Notes under the pieces: generated by a model
What the model was told of the DNA's origin: nothing
What the model saw: the letters and a program-made list of their open reading frames with translations, nothing else
Database searches by the model: none
Part shown: one piece after another, positions 33,859 through 43,740 of the stretch
How positions within the stretch are numbered: position 1 is the first letter of the stretch
How the letters are laid out: each line of letters opens with the position of its first letter
DNA from: a virus
DNA length: 48,837 bases
Virus record (IMG/VR): IMGVR_UViG_3300035430_000295
Span: 1 to 48,837 of that record
Direction: 5' to 3' (one strand)
Made by a program: the position numbers and the translations under genes

Positions 33859-36423
33859 ATGTCCTCATTATACGTTGATATCATAAGAAATAGAGATGGT
33901 AATGGTGCCCCAGTTTTTGACAAAGGCATCGTCATTTCGGGTATTATTACTGCGTCTGGATCCCTTGCTGGTGACTCAGTTTCAATTGGAGTAACAGAAA
34001 TTGTTAGTTCTTCATTTGAACTGAAAAACATCGCTGGTTTAGATACAACTACAACTGCGACCATAGAGTCTGCTATTGCTAATGCTCCGAATGATTTTAC
34101 AAGTTTAAACGTAAGCGGAATTGCTACATTTGGTTCTAATATTGATCTCAATGCCGATATTGATATATTTGGTCATACAGAAATTAATACCCTAAATGCG
34201 TCTGGAATATTAACTGCTTCTACATTAACGACTGGGGCAGAATCTTCTGCTATTAGAATATCTTCAAATACAATTAGTGGTCCAGCAACACTTACAATTG
34301 ATCCTGCTGGTATTGGGACAAATACAGGAACAGTTGTAATTCAGGGTGATCTTCAAGTAGAGGGTGATACAACGACCATAAATTCCACTACTTTAACTGT
34401 AGACGATAAAAATATTATTCTTGCTAGTGGATCTCTTACCGATGCATCCTCTGATGGTGGTGGTATCACACTAGAATCTGGAGAAGGAAATAAAACATTT
34501 AACTGGGTAGATGCAACAGATTCTTGGACTTCATCCGAAAATATTGATCTTGCTTCCAATAAGACCTTTAAGATTAATACAACAAATGTATTATCTTCCG
34601 ATTCTCTTGGAGCAGGTGTAACTAATTCTTCATTAGAAAACGTAGGTACTCTTGCTGGTCTTAATGTTTCTGGTGTCGCTACTGTTGGTCTAACAACAGT
34701 TTTAGAAACAGGCATCTTAACTCATGATGTAAATGTTTCTGGTGCTATCACGGCTACTACATTTACTGGTAATTTAGAAGGAACAGTTAATACAGCAACA
34801 CAGTCTAATATAACTTCTCTTGGTACATTAACTGGACTTAATGTATCTGGTCAAACTGATCTTAACAACGTAAATGTTTCTGGTGTTGCTACTGTTGGTC
34901 TAACAACAGTTCTAGAAACAGGTATCTTAACTCATGATCTAAATGTTTCTGGAGTATCTACTTTTAATGGTGATATTGATGTAGACGGTCATACAAATCT
35001 TGATAACGTAAGCATTGCTGGTGTTGTAACAGCAACAACATTTGTTGGAGATGGAGATTTTGTAGAATTAGATGTAGATGGTCATACGAACTTAGATAAT
35101 GTCTCCGTTGCTGGAGTAATCACCGCAACAACATTTGTTGGAGATGGAGATTTTGTAGAATTAGATGTAGATGGTCATACAAACTTAGATAACGTAAGTA
35201 TTTCTGGTGTAACGACATTTGCAAGTGATATTGATGTAGATGGTCATACAAATCTTGATAATGTAAATGTTTCTGGTGCTATCACGGCTACTACATTTAC
35301 TGGTAATTTAGAAGGAACAGTTAATACAGCAACACAGTCTAATATAACTTCTCTTGGTACATTAACTGGACTTACAGTATCAGGTAACATCACTGCTCAA
35401 GCAGATTTAGATGTAGATGGACATACCAATCTTGATAATGTAAGTATTGCTGGAGTAACAACTCATTTCAATCTCTTAGATCTTAATAATGCATCTCTAA
35501 ATGTTACTGGAAATATTAGCGGTACAACTATCAATGTATCTGGTGTTTCTACACTTTCTGGAAATATTACTGCTCAAGCAGATTTGGATGTTGATGGGCA
35601 TACTGAACTAGACAATGTAAACATTTCTGGTGTTACAACATTTGCTTCTAATTTAGATATCAATGATGCATCTATTGATGTTTCTGGAAACATAAATTGC
35701 GCGACAGTTAATGTATCTGGAGCATCTACTTTTACAGGTGTAGATATAACAGGACAATTAGATATAACAGGACAATTAGATGTTCAAGGTACTTCTGAAT
35801 TAACAAATGTAAATGTTGATGGATTTACAACTATAACTGGAGGAACTTCTTTAGCAAATGTTTCTATTAGTGGAGTAACAACATTTACAGATCTATTAGA
35901 TATTAATAATGCCTCTATTGATGTTACCGGAAATATTAACGCTGCTACTTTGAGAGCAGGTATTTCAACATATACTGGATTTGTTTATGATGAATTAGAT
36001 TCTGATACTGATTTAAGAAATGGAGGAGACTTTAATAGTATTACAGGTGTTGCATGGACTAGTGGAGCAACAGACACTCTTTATTGGGACTTTGCTACAG
36101 CACCTTCAGTAATTGGTGGTGAAGCTGATAATGGTATTGGTACAATTGAACTTGCAAATCTCCCAACATCTTTCCAATACTCTACAAGAGCAACATTAAT
36201 TACATTTACTGATGGTGATAATGATTGGGATGAAGGAAATGTTGCAGTTAAAGTCAATGGTCAGACACCAACGAATTATCTTTGGAGAAATGGTGCTCAA
36301 CCAGTTGGTACAACGACAGGGGCATCAAATCACTTTGATATCGTAGAATTCAAGATTGTACATGATACAAATAATGAGTTTAGCGTATTCGCAGAATGGC
36401 AGGCATATCACGCAACTACTTGA
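33859..36423 (+). CDS. Repetitive tail fibre protein (854 aa)
   Basis: This is a long fibre built from repeated beta units of the type DVDGHTNLDNVSIAGVTT and NVSGVATVGLTTVLETGILT. An early module (LQVEGDTTTINSTTLTVDDK, then NIILASGS) is common in marine phage fibres. Residues about 700-854 form a non-repetitive C-terminal domain with LYWDFATAPSVIGGEADNG and an FSVFAEWQAYHATT end, the likely receptor-facing part. DNA-level repeats (114 bp and 56 bp, perfect) show recent internal duplication. There is no S74 or other chaperone at its end. AGAGACGAG precedes the ATG. A fibre role is inferred from composition, repeats and context. Confidence 0.85.
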   Translation: MSSLYVDIIRNRDGNGAPVFDKGIVISGIITASGSLAGDSVSIGVTEIVSSSFELKNIAGLDTTTTATIESAIANAPNDFTSLNVSGIATFGSNIDLNADIDIFGHTEINTLNASGILTASTLTTGAESSAIRISSNTISGPATLTIDPAGIGTNTGTVVIQGDLQVEGDTTTINSTTLTVDDKNIILASGSLTDASSDGGGITLESGEGNKTFNWVDATDSWTSSENIDLASNKTFKINTTNVLSSDSLGAGVTNSSLENVGTLAGLNVSGVATVGLTTVLETGILTHDVNVSGAITATTFTGNLEGTVNTATQSNITSLGTLTGLNVSGQTDLNNVNVSGVATVGLTTVLETGILTHDLNVSGVSTFNGDIDVDGHTNLDNVSIAGVVTATTFVGDGDFVELDVDGHTNLDNVSVAGVITATTFVGDGDFVELDVDGHTNLDNVSISGVTTFASDIDVDGHTNLDNVNVSGAITATTFTGNLEGTVNTATQSNITSLGTLTGLTVSGNITAQADLDVDGHTNLDNVSIAGVTTHFNLLDLNNASLNVTGNISGTTINVSGVSTLSGNITAQADLDVDGHTELDNVNISGVTTFASNLDINDASIDVSGNINCATVNVSGASTFTGVDITGQLDITGQLDVQGTSELTNVNVDGFTTITGGTSLANVSISGVTTFTDLLDINNASIDVTGNINAATLRAGISTYTGFVYDELDSDTDLRNGGDFNSITGVAWTSGATDTLYWDFATAPSVIGGEADNGIGTIELANLPTSFQYSTRATLITFTDGDNDWDEGNVAVKVNGQTPTNYLWRNGAQPVGTTTGASNHFDIVEFKIVHDTNNEFSVFAEWQAYHATT
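34727..34840 (+). repeat. 114-bp perfect direct repeat, copy 1
   Basis: This segment is identical base for base to 35261-35374. It encodes NVSGAITATTFTGNLEGTVN and the following TATQSNITSLGTLTGL. The copies are 534 bp apart (178 codons), so both stay in frame. Confidence 0.9.
35032..35180 (+). repeat. Tandem 93-bp unit repeat in fibre gene
   Basis: A 56-bp block at 35032-35087 recurs exactly at 35125-35180, giving a 93-bp (31-codon) period. It encodes ATTFVGDGDFVELDVDGHT. The period is a multiple of three, so fibre length can change without loss of frame. Confidence 0.85.
35261..35374 (+). repeat. 114-bp perfect direct repeat, copy 2
   Basis: Identical to 34727-34840 (see that entry). The flanking bases differ, so the identity limits are sharp. 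Confidence 0.9.
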
Positions 36424-36431
36424 TATAAATA
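36424..36431 (+). promoter_or_regulatory. Perfect T4 late promoter octamer (TATAAATA)
   Basis: TATAAATA matches the T4 late consensus at all eight positions. It starts directly after the TGA of the upstream fibre gene and serves the 625-aa fibre gene, whose start codon appears to be TTG. Confidence 0.75.
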
Positions 36432-36466
36432 ACTAAAACTAAAATCAGTAAAGGGGATAGTGAACC

Positions 36467-38344
36467 TTGGCTATTCAGAAGAATTTTGTCGTAAAGAACG
36501 GTTTAGAGGTTGACGAGAATACTCTATACGTTGATTCGGATGAGAATAAAGTTGGTATAGGTACGATATTTCCCGATGTAGAACTCAGAGTTATCGGATC
36601 TATTGGTTGTACTGATTTTGCGGCAACTAGAAATTTACGAGCTCTAGGAATATCAACGTTTGCTGAACTTCAATTTTCTGGAGAAAGTTTAACAATTGGT
36701 TCTACAACTGGACAACCTGGTCAATATTTAAAGTCTACTGGATCGGGTGTTGAGTGGGCTTCATTCCCCACAACAGTTAGAGAACAACAGACATTTATTG
36801 CTACAGATAATCAAACGACATTTACATACGCATATAATATTGGATTTCTTGATGTATACATCAATGGTGTTAAATTAAGAGGTGATGGTGTAACTGATAC
36901 TTCTGACTATATTGCAAATAACGGAGTTAATTTTGCAATAAATGAAGAATGTTTTGATGGAGATATTGTTGAGGCAGTAGCATACAACCCAGCAGCGGTT
37001 GGTGGTGGAAATACTGGTATTCTTGGTGTTACCATCCAAGAAGAGGGAGTAATAGTAGGAAATTCAAATGGAGTTAATTCCATAAACTTCATTGGAGTTG
37101 CTATTACTGCAGTTGGTTCTGGTGCTGGTGTTACTGTTTATGGAACAGGTGGAGGTGGATCTGGAAGCCTGACTGTTAGAGATAAAAATAATATTGTAAG
37201 TGCTGCTACTAGTGATATAGATTTCACTGGAAATTCTGCGACAGTATTTACCAGCAGTGATGGAATAACTGTAGAAATTAACAGTGGAATTAACACTGTG
37301 GGAACAAGTACCTTCAATGATGTAAGAATTCTGGGGGTTCTCACCGCAGCACAATACAGTGGAGATGGATCTGGACTTACAAATATCACAGCAACGGGAA
37401 CTGGTGTAGAAATTCAAAATGATGGAGCATCAGTAGGTACTGCAGCAACAATTAGTTTTGTTGAAGGATTTACTATAGAACCAATTGCGGCAGGTGTTGT
37501 TACAGTAAGAAGTGCATATGCATGGAGTGGAACTGCTGCAGGAATTAGTACAACTGCTAATGTAAGTGTTAGTGGTCTTACTGAACTTGCTAATGCTTCA
37601 ATATCGGGAGTATCTACTTTCAGTGGTGGTGTTGACTTTACTGGTGGTGTTCAAATAGATTCAGATTTAAATATTACTGGAACACTTGATGCTGATGGTC
37701 ATACCGAATTAGATAATGTAAATATTTCTGGTGTAACTACGTTCGCATCAGATCTTGATATCAACGCAAGTGTAAACGCTTCAGGAATCATAACTGCATC
37801 ATCATTTAGTGGTTCTGGTGCTGGTCTAACAAGTCTTCCTGCTGGACAACTCACTGGTTCATTACCCGCCATTGATGGTTCTGCATTGACTGGAATTAGT
37901 GCTGATGATGGTGGTGGTAAGTTTAGCGATGAACAAACAAATTCTGGTATCCACACCACATCAAGTCATGTTGGATTTGGTACAACCAATCCAATAACGT
38001 CTGTCCAGATAAACAATGTTTATGGTATTGAAACTGGAGTGGGAACATTCTCAGCTTCTGCTGGTGTTGCATATACTGCAAATTCATATACGTCTTCAGA
38101 CTTTGTAACTTCAGAATACACATTATTCTTCCAACACTCATCAGGAATTCAATCTCAAAAGATCCTTGTTATGGATGATGATTCCACAGCATATTCCCAA
38201 GAATATGCAATCATGTATAGTAGCGATCTTCTGGTTTCTGTTGGTGCAACAGTTAAGTCTGGTAATGTAGAACTTTGGTGGACACCAGAAAGTGGAGTCA
38301 ACGGTATCGTTACATATAGGTTTACTAGGGAGACAATGATCTGA
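36467..38344 (+). CDS. Tail fibre protein with TTG start (625 aa)
   Basis: The N-terminus MAIQKNFVVKNGLEVDENTL and LYVDSDENKVGIGT is a common start of marine phage fibres; the first codon here is TTG at 36467. AAAGGGGATAG upstream supports initiation there. The middle has VSGLTELANASISGVSTFSG and DADGHTELDNVNISGVTTF repeats shared with the 854-aa fibre. The C-terminal 110 residues (SEYTLFFQHSSGIQSQKILV; YSQEYAIMYSSDLLVSVGAT) form a domain I associate with cyanophage fibre ends. A perfect late promoter lies upstream. The stop overlaps the start of the protease gene (TGATG), so protease synthesis is coupled to fibre synthesis. Confidence 0.85.
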   Translation: MAIQKNFVVKNGLEVDENTLYVDSDENKVGIGTIFPDVELRVIGSIGCTDFAATRNLRALGISTFAELQFSGESLTIGSTTGQPGQYLKSTGSGVEWASFPTTVREQQTFIATDNQTTFTYAYNIGFLDVYINGVKLRGDGVTDTSDYIANNGVNFAINEECFDGDIVEAVAYNPAAVGGGNTGILGVTIQEEGVIVGNSNGVNSINFIGVAITAVGSGAGVTVYGTGGGGSGSLTVRDKNNIVSAATSDIDFTGNSATVFTSSDGITVEINSGINTVGTSTFNDVRILGVLTAAQYSGDGSGLTNITATGTGVEIQNDGASVGTAATISFVEGFTIEPIAAGVVTVRSAYAWSGTAAGISTTANVSVSGLTELANASISGVSTFSGGVDFTGGVQIDSDLNITGTLDADGHTELDNVNISGVTTFASDLDINASVNASGIITASSFSGSGAGLTSLPAGQLTGSLPAIDGSALTGISADDGGGKFSDEQTNSGIHTTSSHVGFGTTNPITSVQINNVYGIETGVGTFSASAGVAYTANSYTSSDFVTSEYTLFFQHSSGIQSQKILVMDDDSTAYSQEYAIMYSSDLLVSVGATVKSGNVELWWTPESGVNGIVTYRFTRETMI

Positions 38345-40272
38345 TGAAAAAATACACCTTAGCTGTTACGAGTCCAGAGTATTGGTCTGAGATTCATGAT
38401 GCTTTAATTGTAGATTCTAATCAAGATAATATTCCGGATAGACAAGTTACATGCTCTGATTCTAAAAATCATAGTCCTACCAGAGGAACTTACGAATTAA
38501 CAGAAGAGGAAGCAGCAGAGATTGCTGCTCATCCTCATGTTAAGTGGATTGAATTATCTCCCATTGATAATCCAGATTCATATCCAAAACCACAGTTTGC
38601 TACAAAAAGATTTAAGAAGAATGTAAAATTTTATCGTGATGTAAGTTCTTCGGGAATACCAGCATCAGGTCCAACCTCTGAAGAAGAAAATAGATCTAAT
38701 TATGGTGTAGGAAGACCAACGGTTAGAAAAAGTGGAGAATTTTTTGCCGATAATTCAGGTAATGTTGATGTATCAACAAGAGATGTATCATACAACCTTA
38801 CTGGAAAAAATGTAGATGTTATTATTCATGATTCTGGAGTTTTGCAATATCATCCAGAATTTATGGATGCAAATGGTCAATCGAGAGTCAGAGACATTAT
38901 TCTTGATGGACCATATTATATTGATCCAGATTACTTCATTTCTAATGGATATACAACTACAAGAGCAGACGGTAGAGTAACAGGATCAGAAGTACAATCA
39001 AGGGCATGGTGGACAAATAGTTCTAATAGATCTGCACAGTTTCAATCAGAAGGAACTATTTCAGTATCATCAGACTATACTGAAGCAAGATCTATGGGTT
39101 CATCTTTAGATGGTACTAATAGTTTAACAAGTGGACACGGAACTGCATGTGCATCATTAGTAGCAGGTAAAAACTTTGGTAATGCTTTTGAAGCAAATAT
39201 TTGGAACATGCCTGGTATTGGTGATAATGTTTCAATGAGCCCAGAAACTAATTATGATGCAATGAAAATATGGTATCGCAATAGACCCGTTAATCCAAAT
39301 ACGGGAAGAAAAAATTCAGTTATTGTGAATGGAAGTTGGGGATATCAAGCGGGATTTGAATCTACTGATTTGGTTGATTATAAATTTAGAGAATCTACTG
39401 GAACATTTTCTGGTAATGCGCTAGTGAATGATCAAGTTACTGCGATGAAGGATGGTCTTAATAATGAAATTAGTGGTGCGTATAGATCTTGGTCAACATC
39501 ATCAAGATCTTCATCAACAAATACTGCAGCAGATGAATTGATGCAAAGTGGAGTAATTTATGTTGCTGCAGCAGGTAATAATAATCAAAGACTTGGAGTT
39601 GGTGCAGATGATGTAGATCGTTTGAACTATATGGAAGATGAATGGTTTAATGTTGGTGATCCCAGGTCAGAGTTTCCAGGAACTGCTTGTCCATGTAATC
39701 ATAGAGACTGGATGAATCCACAAGGTATTGGATTTGAATCTGATAAAGATTTTCATCCAGTAGTTTGTGTGGGTGCAATGGAAGATGGTATAACCACCGG
39801 TGGTGCAGAATATCAAGCAACATATTCAAATAATGGTCCTGGTATTGATATTTGGTCTCCAGCAGACGAAACCTTAGCTGCAGGTGGGGTTTTCTCTGAT
39901 GGTGGATATGATGACTATGAAAGATATGATGATTCTAGATTTTATGATGCAAACTTTAATGGAACATCTGCAGCTGCTCCCGTCGTCACTGGTATTGTTG
40001 CGTTATATTTACAAGTAAGACCAACAGCAACATCTAGAGATGTAAAAAATTGGATTAAAGATAATGGTACATTATTACTACAAACTATTGATGCTAACAG
40101 TGGTGATGGATGGTGGAGTCCTTATGGTGACGACACCGATACTGCATATTGGACTGGATCATACAATTTAAGAGGTGCAGATTCTCGCGTTCTTTATAAT
40201 CCATATGCTAATGATGATGAATTTTCAATAGAAAATGTAGAATTTGAAGGCATATCATTTGAAAGATCATAA
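38344..40272 (+). CDS. Subtilisin-like serine protease (S8 family, 642 aa)
   Basis: The full S8 catalytic set is visible: Asp163 in VDVIIHDSGV, His265 in TSGHGTACASLVAG, the oxyanion Asn412 in VAAAGNNNQ, and Ser542 in NGTSAAAPVVTGIVALYL. The first 75 residues (KKYTLAVTSPEYWSEIHDAL; TYELTEEEAAEIAAHPHVKW) resemble an I9-like inhibitory propeptide. There is no secretion signal, so it probably acts on virion proteins during assembly or travels on the particle. It could mature a fibre or degrade host surface protein. The start overlaps the upstream fibre stop by one base. Its substrate is not shown by the sequence; family membership is firm. Confidence 0.92.
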   Translation: MKKYTLAVTSPEYWSEIHDALIVDSNQDNIPDRQVTCSDSKNHSPTRGTYELTEEEAAEIAAHPHVKWIELSPIDNPDSYPKPQFATKRFKKNVKFYRDVSSSGIPASGPTSEEENRSNYGVGRPTVRKSGEFFADNSGNVDVSTRDVSYNLTGKNVDVIIHDSGVLQYHPEFMDANGQSRVRDIILDGPYYIDPDYFISNGYTTTRADGRVTGSEVQSRAWWTNSSNRSAQFQSEGTISVSSDYTEARSMGSSLDGTNSLTSGHGTACASLVAGKNFGNAFEANIWNMPGIGDNVSMSPETNYDAMKIWYRNRPVNPNTGRKNSVIVNGSWGYQAGFESTDLVDYKFRESTGTFSGNALVNDQVTAMKDGLNNEISGAYRSWSTSSRSSSTNTAADELMQSGVIYVAAAGNNNQRLGVGADDVDRLNYMEDEWFNVGDPRSEFPGTACPCNHRDWMNPQGIGFESDKDFHPVVCVGAMEDGITTGGAEYQATYSNNGPGIDIWSPADETLAAGGVFSDGGYDDYERYDDSRFYDANFNGTSAAAPVVTGIVALYLQVRPTATSRDVKNWIKDNGTLLLQTIDANSGDGWWSPYGDDTDTAYWTGSYNLRGADSRVLYNPYANDDEFSIENVEFEGISFERS

Positions 40273-40275
40273 ATA
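40268..40275 (+). promoter_or_regulatory. T4-type late promoter (CATAAATA)
   Basis: CATAAATA overlaps the TAA stop of the protease and lies 12 nt before the next ATG. One mismatch to consensus. Confidence 0.6.
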
Positions 40276-40287
40276 ATTAAAAAACCC

Positions 40288-40623
40288 ATGGCAGATAAGG
40301 ATTTTGGTGTAAAAAAGATAAATCTTATTAGTTCTTCCGGTACTTCAAAAGTAACCAGTCCAACTACTTTGAATTTAAATGCACCAACTGTCGCAATTAG
40401 CACAGATGTTACGGTTGGTGGAAAAGTCCAATCGGACATTATTGTTGGAACTGGATATTCTGTAGGTATTGGAAGCACTCAACCTACAGTAAATTTGGAT
40501 ATCAACGGTGACGCAAGAGTTGGCGTAGACACTTCTAAAGGATTGATTTTGACTGATTCTACGGGAACTCAATATAGAGTCGGTGTACACACTGATGGAA
40601 CTCTATTTACAGTATCTATCTGA
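40288..40623 (+). CDS. Short fibre-like protein (111 aa)
   Basis: The protein starts MADKDFGVKKINLISSSGTS and carries TLNLNAPTVAISTDVTVGGK and YSVGIGSTQPTVNLDINGDA, motifs typical of repetitive phage fibre shafts. It ends TQYRVGVHTDGTLFTVSI. Its length suggests an adaptor or short fibre segment and not a complete long fibre. A late promoter octamer lies directly upstream, but I see no good ribosome binding site. It is followed 30 nt later by another fibre gene with its own promoter. Confidence 0.75.
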   Translation: MADKDFGVKKINLISSSGTSKVTSPTTLNLNAPTVAISTDVTVGGKVQSDIIVGTGYSVGIGSTQPTVNLDINGDARVGVDTSKGLILTDSTGTQYRVGVHTDGTLFTVSI

Positions 40624-40629
40624 TAAATA
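40622..40629 (+). promoter_or_regulatory. T4-type late promoter (GATAAATA)
   Basis: GATAAATA overlaps the TGA stop of the 111-aa gene. AGGAAG at about 40637 and the ATG at 40654 follow. One mismatch to consensus. Confidence 0.6.
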
Positions 40630-40653
40630 CACACATAGGAAGACTCTACCAAC

Positions 40654-43600
40654 ATGGCAAGGAACAATAGAGAACTGTCTCAGTTAGCCGCTTTTATAGG
40701 AATTGAGGATCACAGTCAAGAAATTGATGCTGGTTCTAGTTACCAATTTGCTCAAGTTGTAGCCATTGGAGCATCTCTTTACGCTGGTACAGAAGAATCA
40801 CCTGCAGTTGGAATAGGAACAACAGATATAGTAAGAGCTTTCCAAGTTGCATCTAGAGATGGAACTCTCTTTTCAAAAGTTCAATCTGCCGAAGGAACTC
40901 CAGTAGGTGGTGGTATTGAAGTAGAGGGAGATGCAATAGTAGAAGGTATAGGTAGTTTTGGTGGAACTGTTTCCGCAAAGCAAGGAATTTATGAAGATGC
41001 ATACTCAGAGACTCTTGGTCTTGAAGTACCTCTGAGAGAAGCCCAATTTGGTGGTCATATTACTGTCAATACTAATGTTCAAGGAGACGTTGGTATTGGA
41101 ACAACTCAAATACAAATAGCTGTTAATAATGCAAATATAGAAATTGGAAGTACTGGTGGGATAGTAAATTCGGGTCTTCCGGTTTATATATCTGCTGGAT
41201 ATGTGCTTGATGGTGAGACTATAAATGTTCCAGCAGCTTTAGATGTTCAAGGTGGAAAAACAAACATTCAAGGTCCAGTAAGAATTGATGCCGGTGGTTT
41301 TACAACTTCTCTTACAATTCCAACAAGTTCTTCAGAAGGACTTGTAGCGATTGCTGGTGGAGTTGGAGTAGCAGGAACAATCTATCATGATAATGGAGAT
41401 CTAAGAACTGATTCTATTATCATAAATCCGAGTGGTAGTATTTTCTTAGATTCGGATACTACTACTTTACAGGTTAAGAGTTTTGCTGACTTTAGTGAAG
41501 CAGCTACAGAACTTGGAGCTATTAGCCAAGCAAGTGGAAATATTGCTACCTTTAGTTCTAACATATACTTATCTAACGGAGCGCATCCATCTGGGTTTGA
41601 TACCATCGGACAGAATGGTATTGCAGCCTTACAAATAGATGGTGGTGCGATAATTGGAGAAACTTTATATGTAACTAAAGAAATTCAAACTTTAGCATTT
41701 GCTTCTTGTAGAGATTTTACTGTTGATGCTGGTGGTGCTCAAGGAATAACACAAATTTCGACTCCACAAATCAATATTGGTGATGGTATAGAGATACTTG
41801 GTGTTTCGACACACGTAACTCGATTAAATACCCAAATAGATTCTGCTATTATACCATTTGAAAACGCTCTTTATAATTTAGGTGATACTTCATATTACTG
41901 GTCTAGTTTATTCGTAGACGAAATATTCACAAATACTGTTGCTATTAATACTGAGGCAACTATTGCTAATCTTACCGTTTCTGGAATAGGAACTTTTACT
42001 GATCAATTTTATCATAGTGGAGTTCCAGGAACTGCAATATTTTTTAATGGAGTAGATCTTCAAAATCAATCTACGATAGACACAGTAACTATAAGGCAGA
42101 CAACTGCTATTGAAGATATTTTAGGAACAGCAACAACTTCTTTAAGAGCGAAAGCAATCGATGTTGGTACTGCTGTTACTGATAATTATTATAACGTTCT
42201 TCTTACTGATACTAGTGGTGGGACTTTAGAAAATTCTGTATTTGCTGATGGTGGTCAAGATAGTAATGGAGAAGTTGGTTTAAGATTTAATCCGGTCAAT
42301 GATACATTGGATATCGGTGGTAATCTATATGTTAATGGTGCTGATACCGATAATATTGTTATCGGAATGGATCCGAATCTATTATCATCAATTAACCTTA
42401 AATTCTTTGAGGATGGTGTTAATACAGTAGAAATGTTTAGTAATGATCAAAGATCATTAAGTATTGGATCTACACTTGGTGTATCAACAATTAACTCATA
42501 TCGACACTCTGTTCGTGGTGATCTTCTTTTAGGAGCACTTGGTGTCGGTACTGCCGCAATTAAATCTGTTGGTGGTCTTGAGAATATAACAATTACAGGA
42601 AATACCTTAACGGAAATTTCTGGCGATATTGCTATGGAGGGCAGCACCTTTGATGTTAGAAATGCGTTATTCAACTTAGGCAATTCCAACTCAACAACAG
42701 TTAATGCCTTTAGACTTGCAGACACTATTACTATTGGTGCTACAGCTGGATTTACTTCATTTAGAAGCCCACTTGTAAGATTTGAAGGTGATATTAGAGT
42801 TGATGGTAACGCCATTCAAGCGTCTGATGGTCAAGAAAATATCATCATGACTGGTGCAGAATTGACTAGGTTCTCTGGAGACATTCAAGTTGATGGTACT
42901 GATATTCTAGTTGCTGGTGGTGTAACAAACATCACAATGAATACTAATCTCAATACTATTTTTTCGGGTGATATTCAGGTTGGTGGTAATGAAATTAGAG
43001 ATTCTGAGGGAGATTTAACTATAACTCTTGGAGGATCTGGACTTGTTAGTGTTGCTTCTACTTTAAAAGTTGAAGGAAATACAATTCAATCTGGTGCTGG
43101 TGTAACTAATATAACTCTAAGTACAGGTTATACTCAAATTGAGGCTGATCTGAGAGTTAATGGCGATAATATCAGAGCTTCTGATAATGCTGTTAATATT
43201 ACAATGAATGGATCAACCAATACGACCGTTGCTGGTGATCTAACAGTTGGAAGCAACTCAATTAATGCAGCAGATACCATTGAAGCAATTACACTAGTAA
43301 ATGGAACTGGTGCGGTTGGTATTGTATCTGATCTGACTGCAAATGGAAATCTTTATGTGAGAGGTGATATAACAAATATTCTATCAGAAAATCTGAATCT
43401 AAGAGATAAATTAGTTGATATTGGTCTAAGTATCAGCACAACAACAAATACTGATTTGGTAGCACCATCATCAGATGAAAATAAAGATTTGGGTTTACTT
43501 TTAAATTATTATACCACTAGTGCTAAAAAAGCAGCAGTTTTCTGGGATGATTCTGATGGATCTATTGGAATTGCATCAGATGTTTCTGAAACTTCTCAAG

Positions 43601-43740
43601 TATTATCAATTAATGAATATGCAAGAATAGTTGCAAAATCTATAACAATTTCGGATTGTGCAGGAACTTCGGACATTATTGAATGTGAAGGATCAACTAG
43701 AACTTTAGCAAATATCACTATCGATGGTGGAGAATACTAA
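40654..43740 (+). CDS. Large tail fibre/virion structural protein (1028 aa)
   Basis: The N-terminus MARNNRELSQLAAFIGIED is a common marine phage fibre start. The shaft contains VGIGTTQIQIAV-like and GGKTNIQGPVRI-like beta units. Residues about 710-905 hold tandem repeats of about 35 residues (GDIQVDGTDILVAGGVTNIT; ADLRVNGDNIRASDNAVNIT). A later module (ENLNLRDKLVDIGL; DLGLLLNYYTTSAKKAAVFW) is typical of fibre proteins. There is no recognisable C-terminal chaperone, and it ends ANITIDGGEY. It has its own late promoter and an AGGAAG ribosome binding site. A host-contact role is inferred from composition and location. Confidence 0.85.
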   Translation: MARNNRELSQLAAFIGIEDHSQEIDAGSSYQFAQVVAIGASLYAGTEESPAVGIGTTDIVRAFQVASRDGTLFSKVQSAEGTPVGGGIEVEGDAIVEGIGSFGGTVSAKQGIYEDAYSETLGLEVPLREAQFGGHITVNTNVQGDVGIGTTQIQIAVNNANIEIGSTGGIVNSGLPVYISAGYVLDGETINVPAALDVQGGKTNIQGPVRIDAGGFTTSLTIPTSSSEGLVAIAGGVGVAGTIYHDNGDLRTDSIIINPSGSIFLDSDTTTLQVKSFADFSEAATELGAISQASGNIATFSSNIYLSNGAHPSGFDTIGQNGIAALQIDGGAIIGETLYVTKEIQTLAFASCRDFTVDAGGAQGITQISTPQINIGDGIEILGVSTHVTRLNTQIDSAIIPFENALYNLGDTSYYWSSLFVDEIFTNTVAINTEATIANLTVSGIGTFTDQFYHSGVPGTAIFFNGVDLQNQSTIDTVTIRQTTAIEDILGTATTSLRAKAIDVGTAVTDNYYNVLLTDTSGGTLENSVFADGGQDSNGEVGLRFNPVNDTLDIGGNLYVNGADTDNIVIGMDPNLLSSINLKFFEDGVNTVEMFSNDQRSLSIGSTLGVSTINSYRHSVRGDLLLGALGVGTAAIKSVGGLENITITGNTLTEISGDIAMEGSTFDVRNALFNLGNSNSTTVNAFRLADTITIGATAGFTSFRSPLVRFEGDIRVDGNAIQASDGQENIIMTGAELTRFSGDIQVDGTDILVAGGVTNITMNTNLNTIFSGDIQVGGNEIRDSEGDLTITLGGSGLVSVASTLKVEGNTIQSGAGVTNITLSTGYTQIEADLRVNGDNIRASDNAVNITMNGSTNTTVAGDLTVGSNSINAADTIEAITLVNGTGAVGIVSDLTANGNLYVRGDITNILSENLNLRDKLVDIGLSISTTTNTDLVAPSSDENKDLGLLLNYYTTSAKKAAVFWDDSDGSIGIASDVSETSQVLSINEYARIVAKSITISDCAGTSDIIECEGSTRTLANITIDGGEY
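42788..43370 (+). repeat. Tandem repeats of about 35 residues in the fibre gene
   Basis: About six units of the form GD-I-x-V-x-G-N-x-I-x-x-S-x-G-x-x-N-I-T-M are encoded in succession. The DNA copies have diverged, so this repeat is older than those in the 854-aa fibre gene. Confidence 0.75.

Noticed and set aside
34660-35660. Possible CRISPR-like array or non-coding repeat cluster
   Set aside because: The repeats are in frame, encode fibre units, and lack regular spacer structure.
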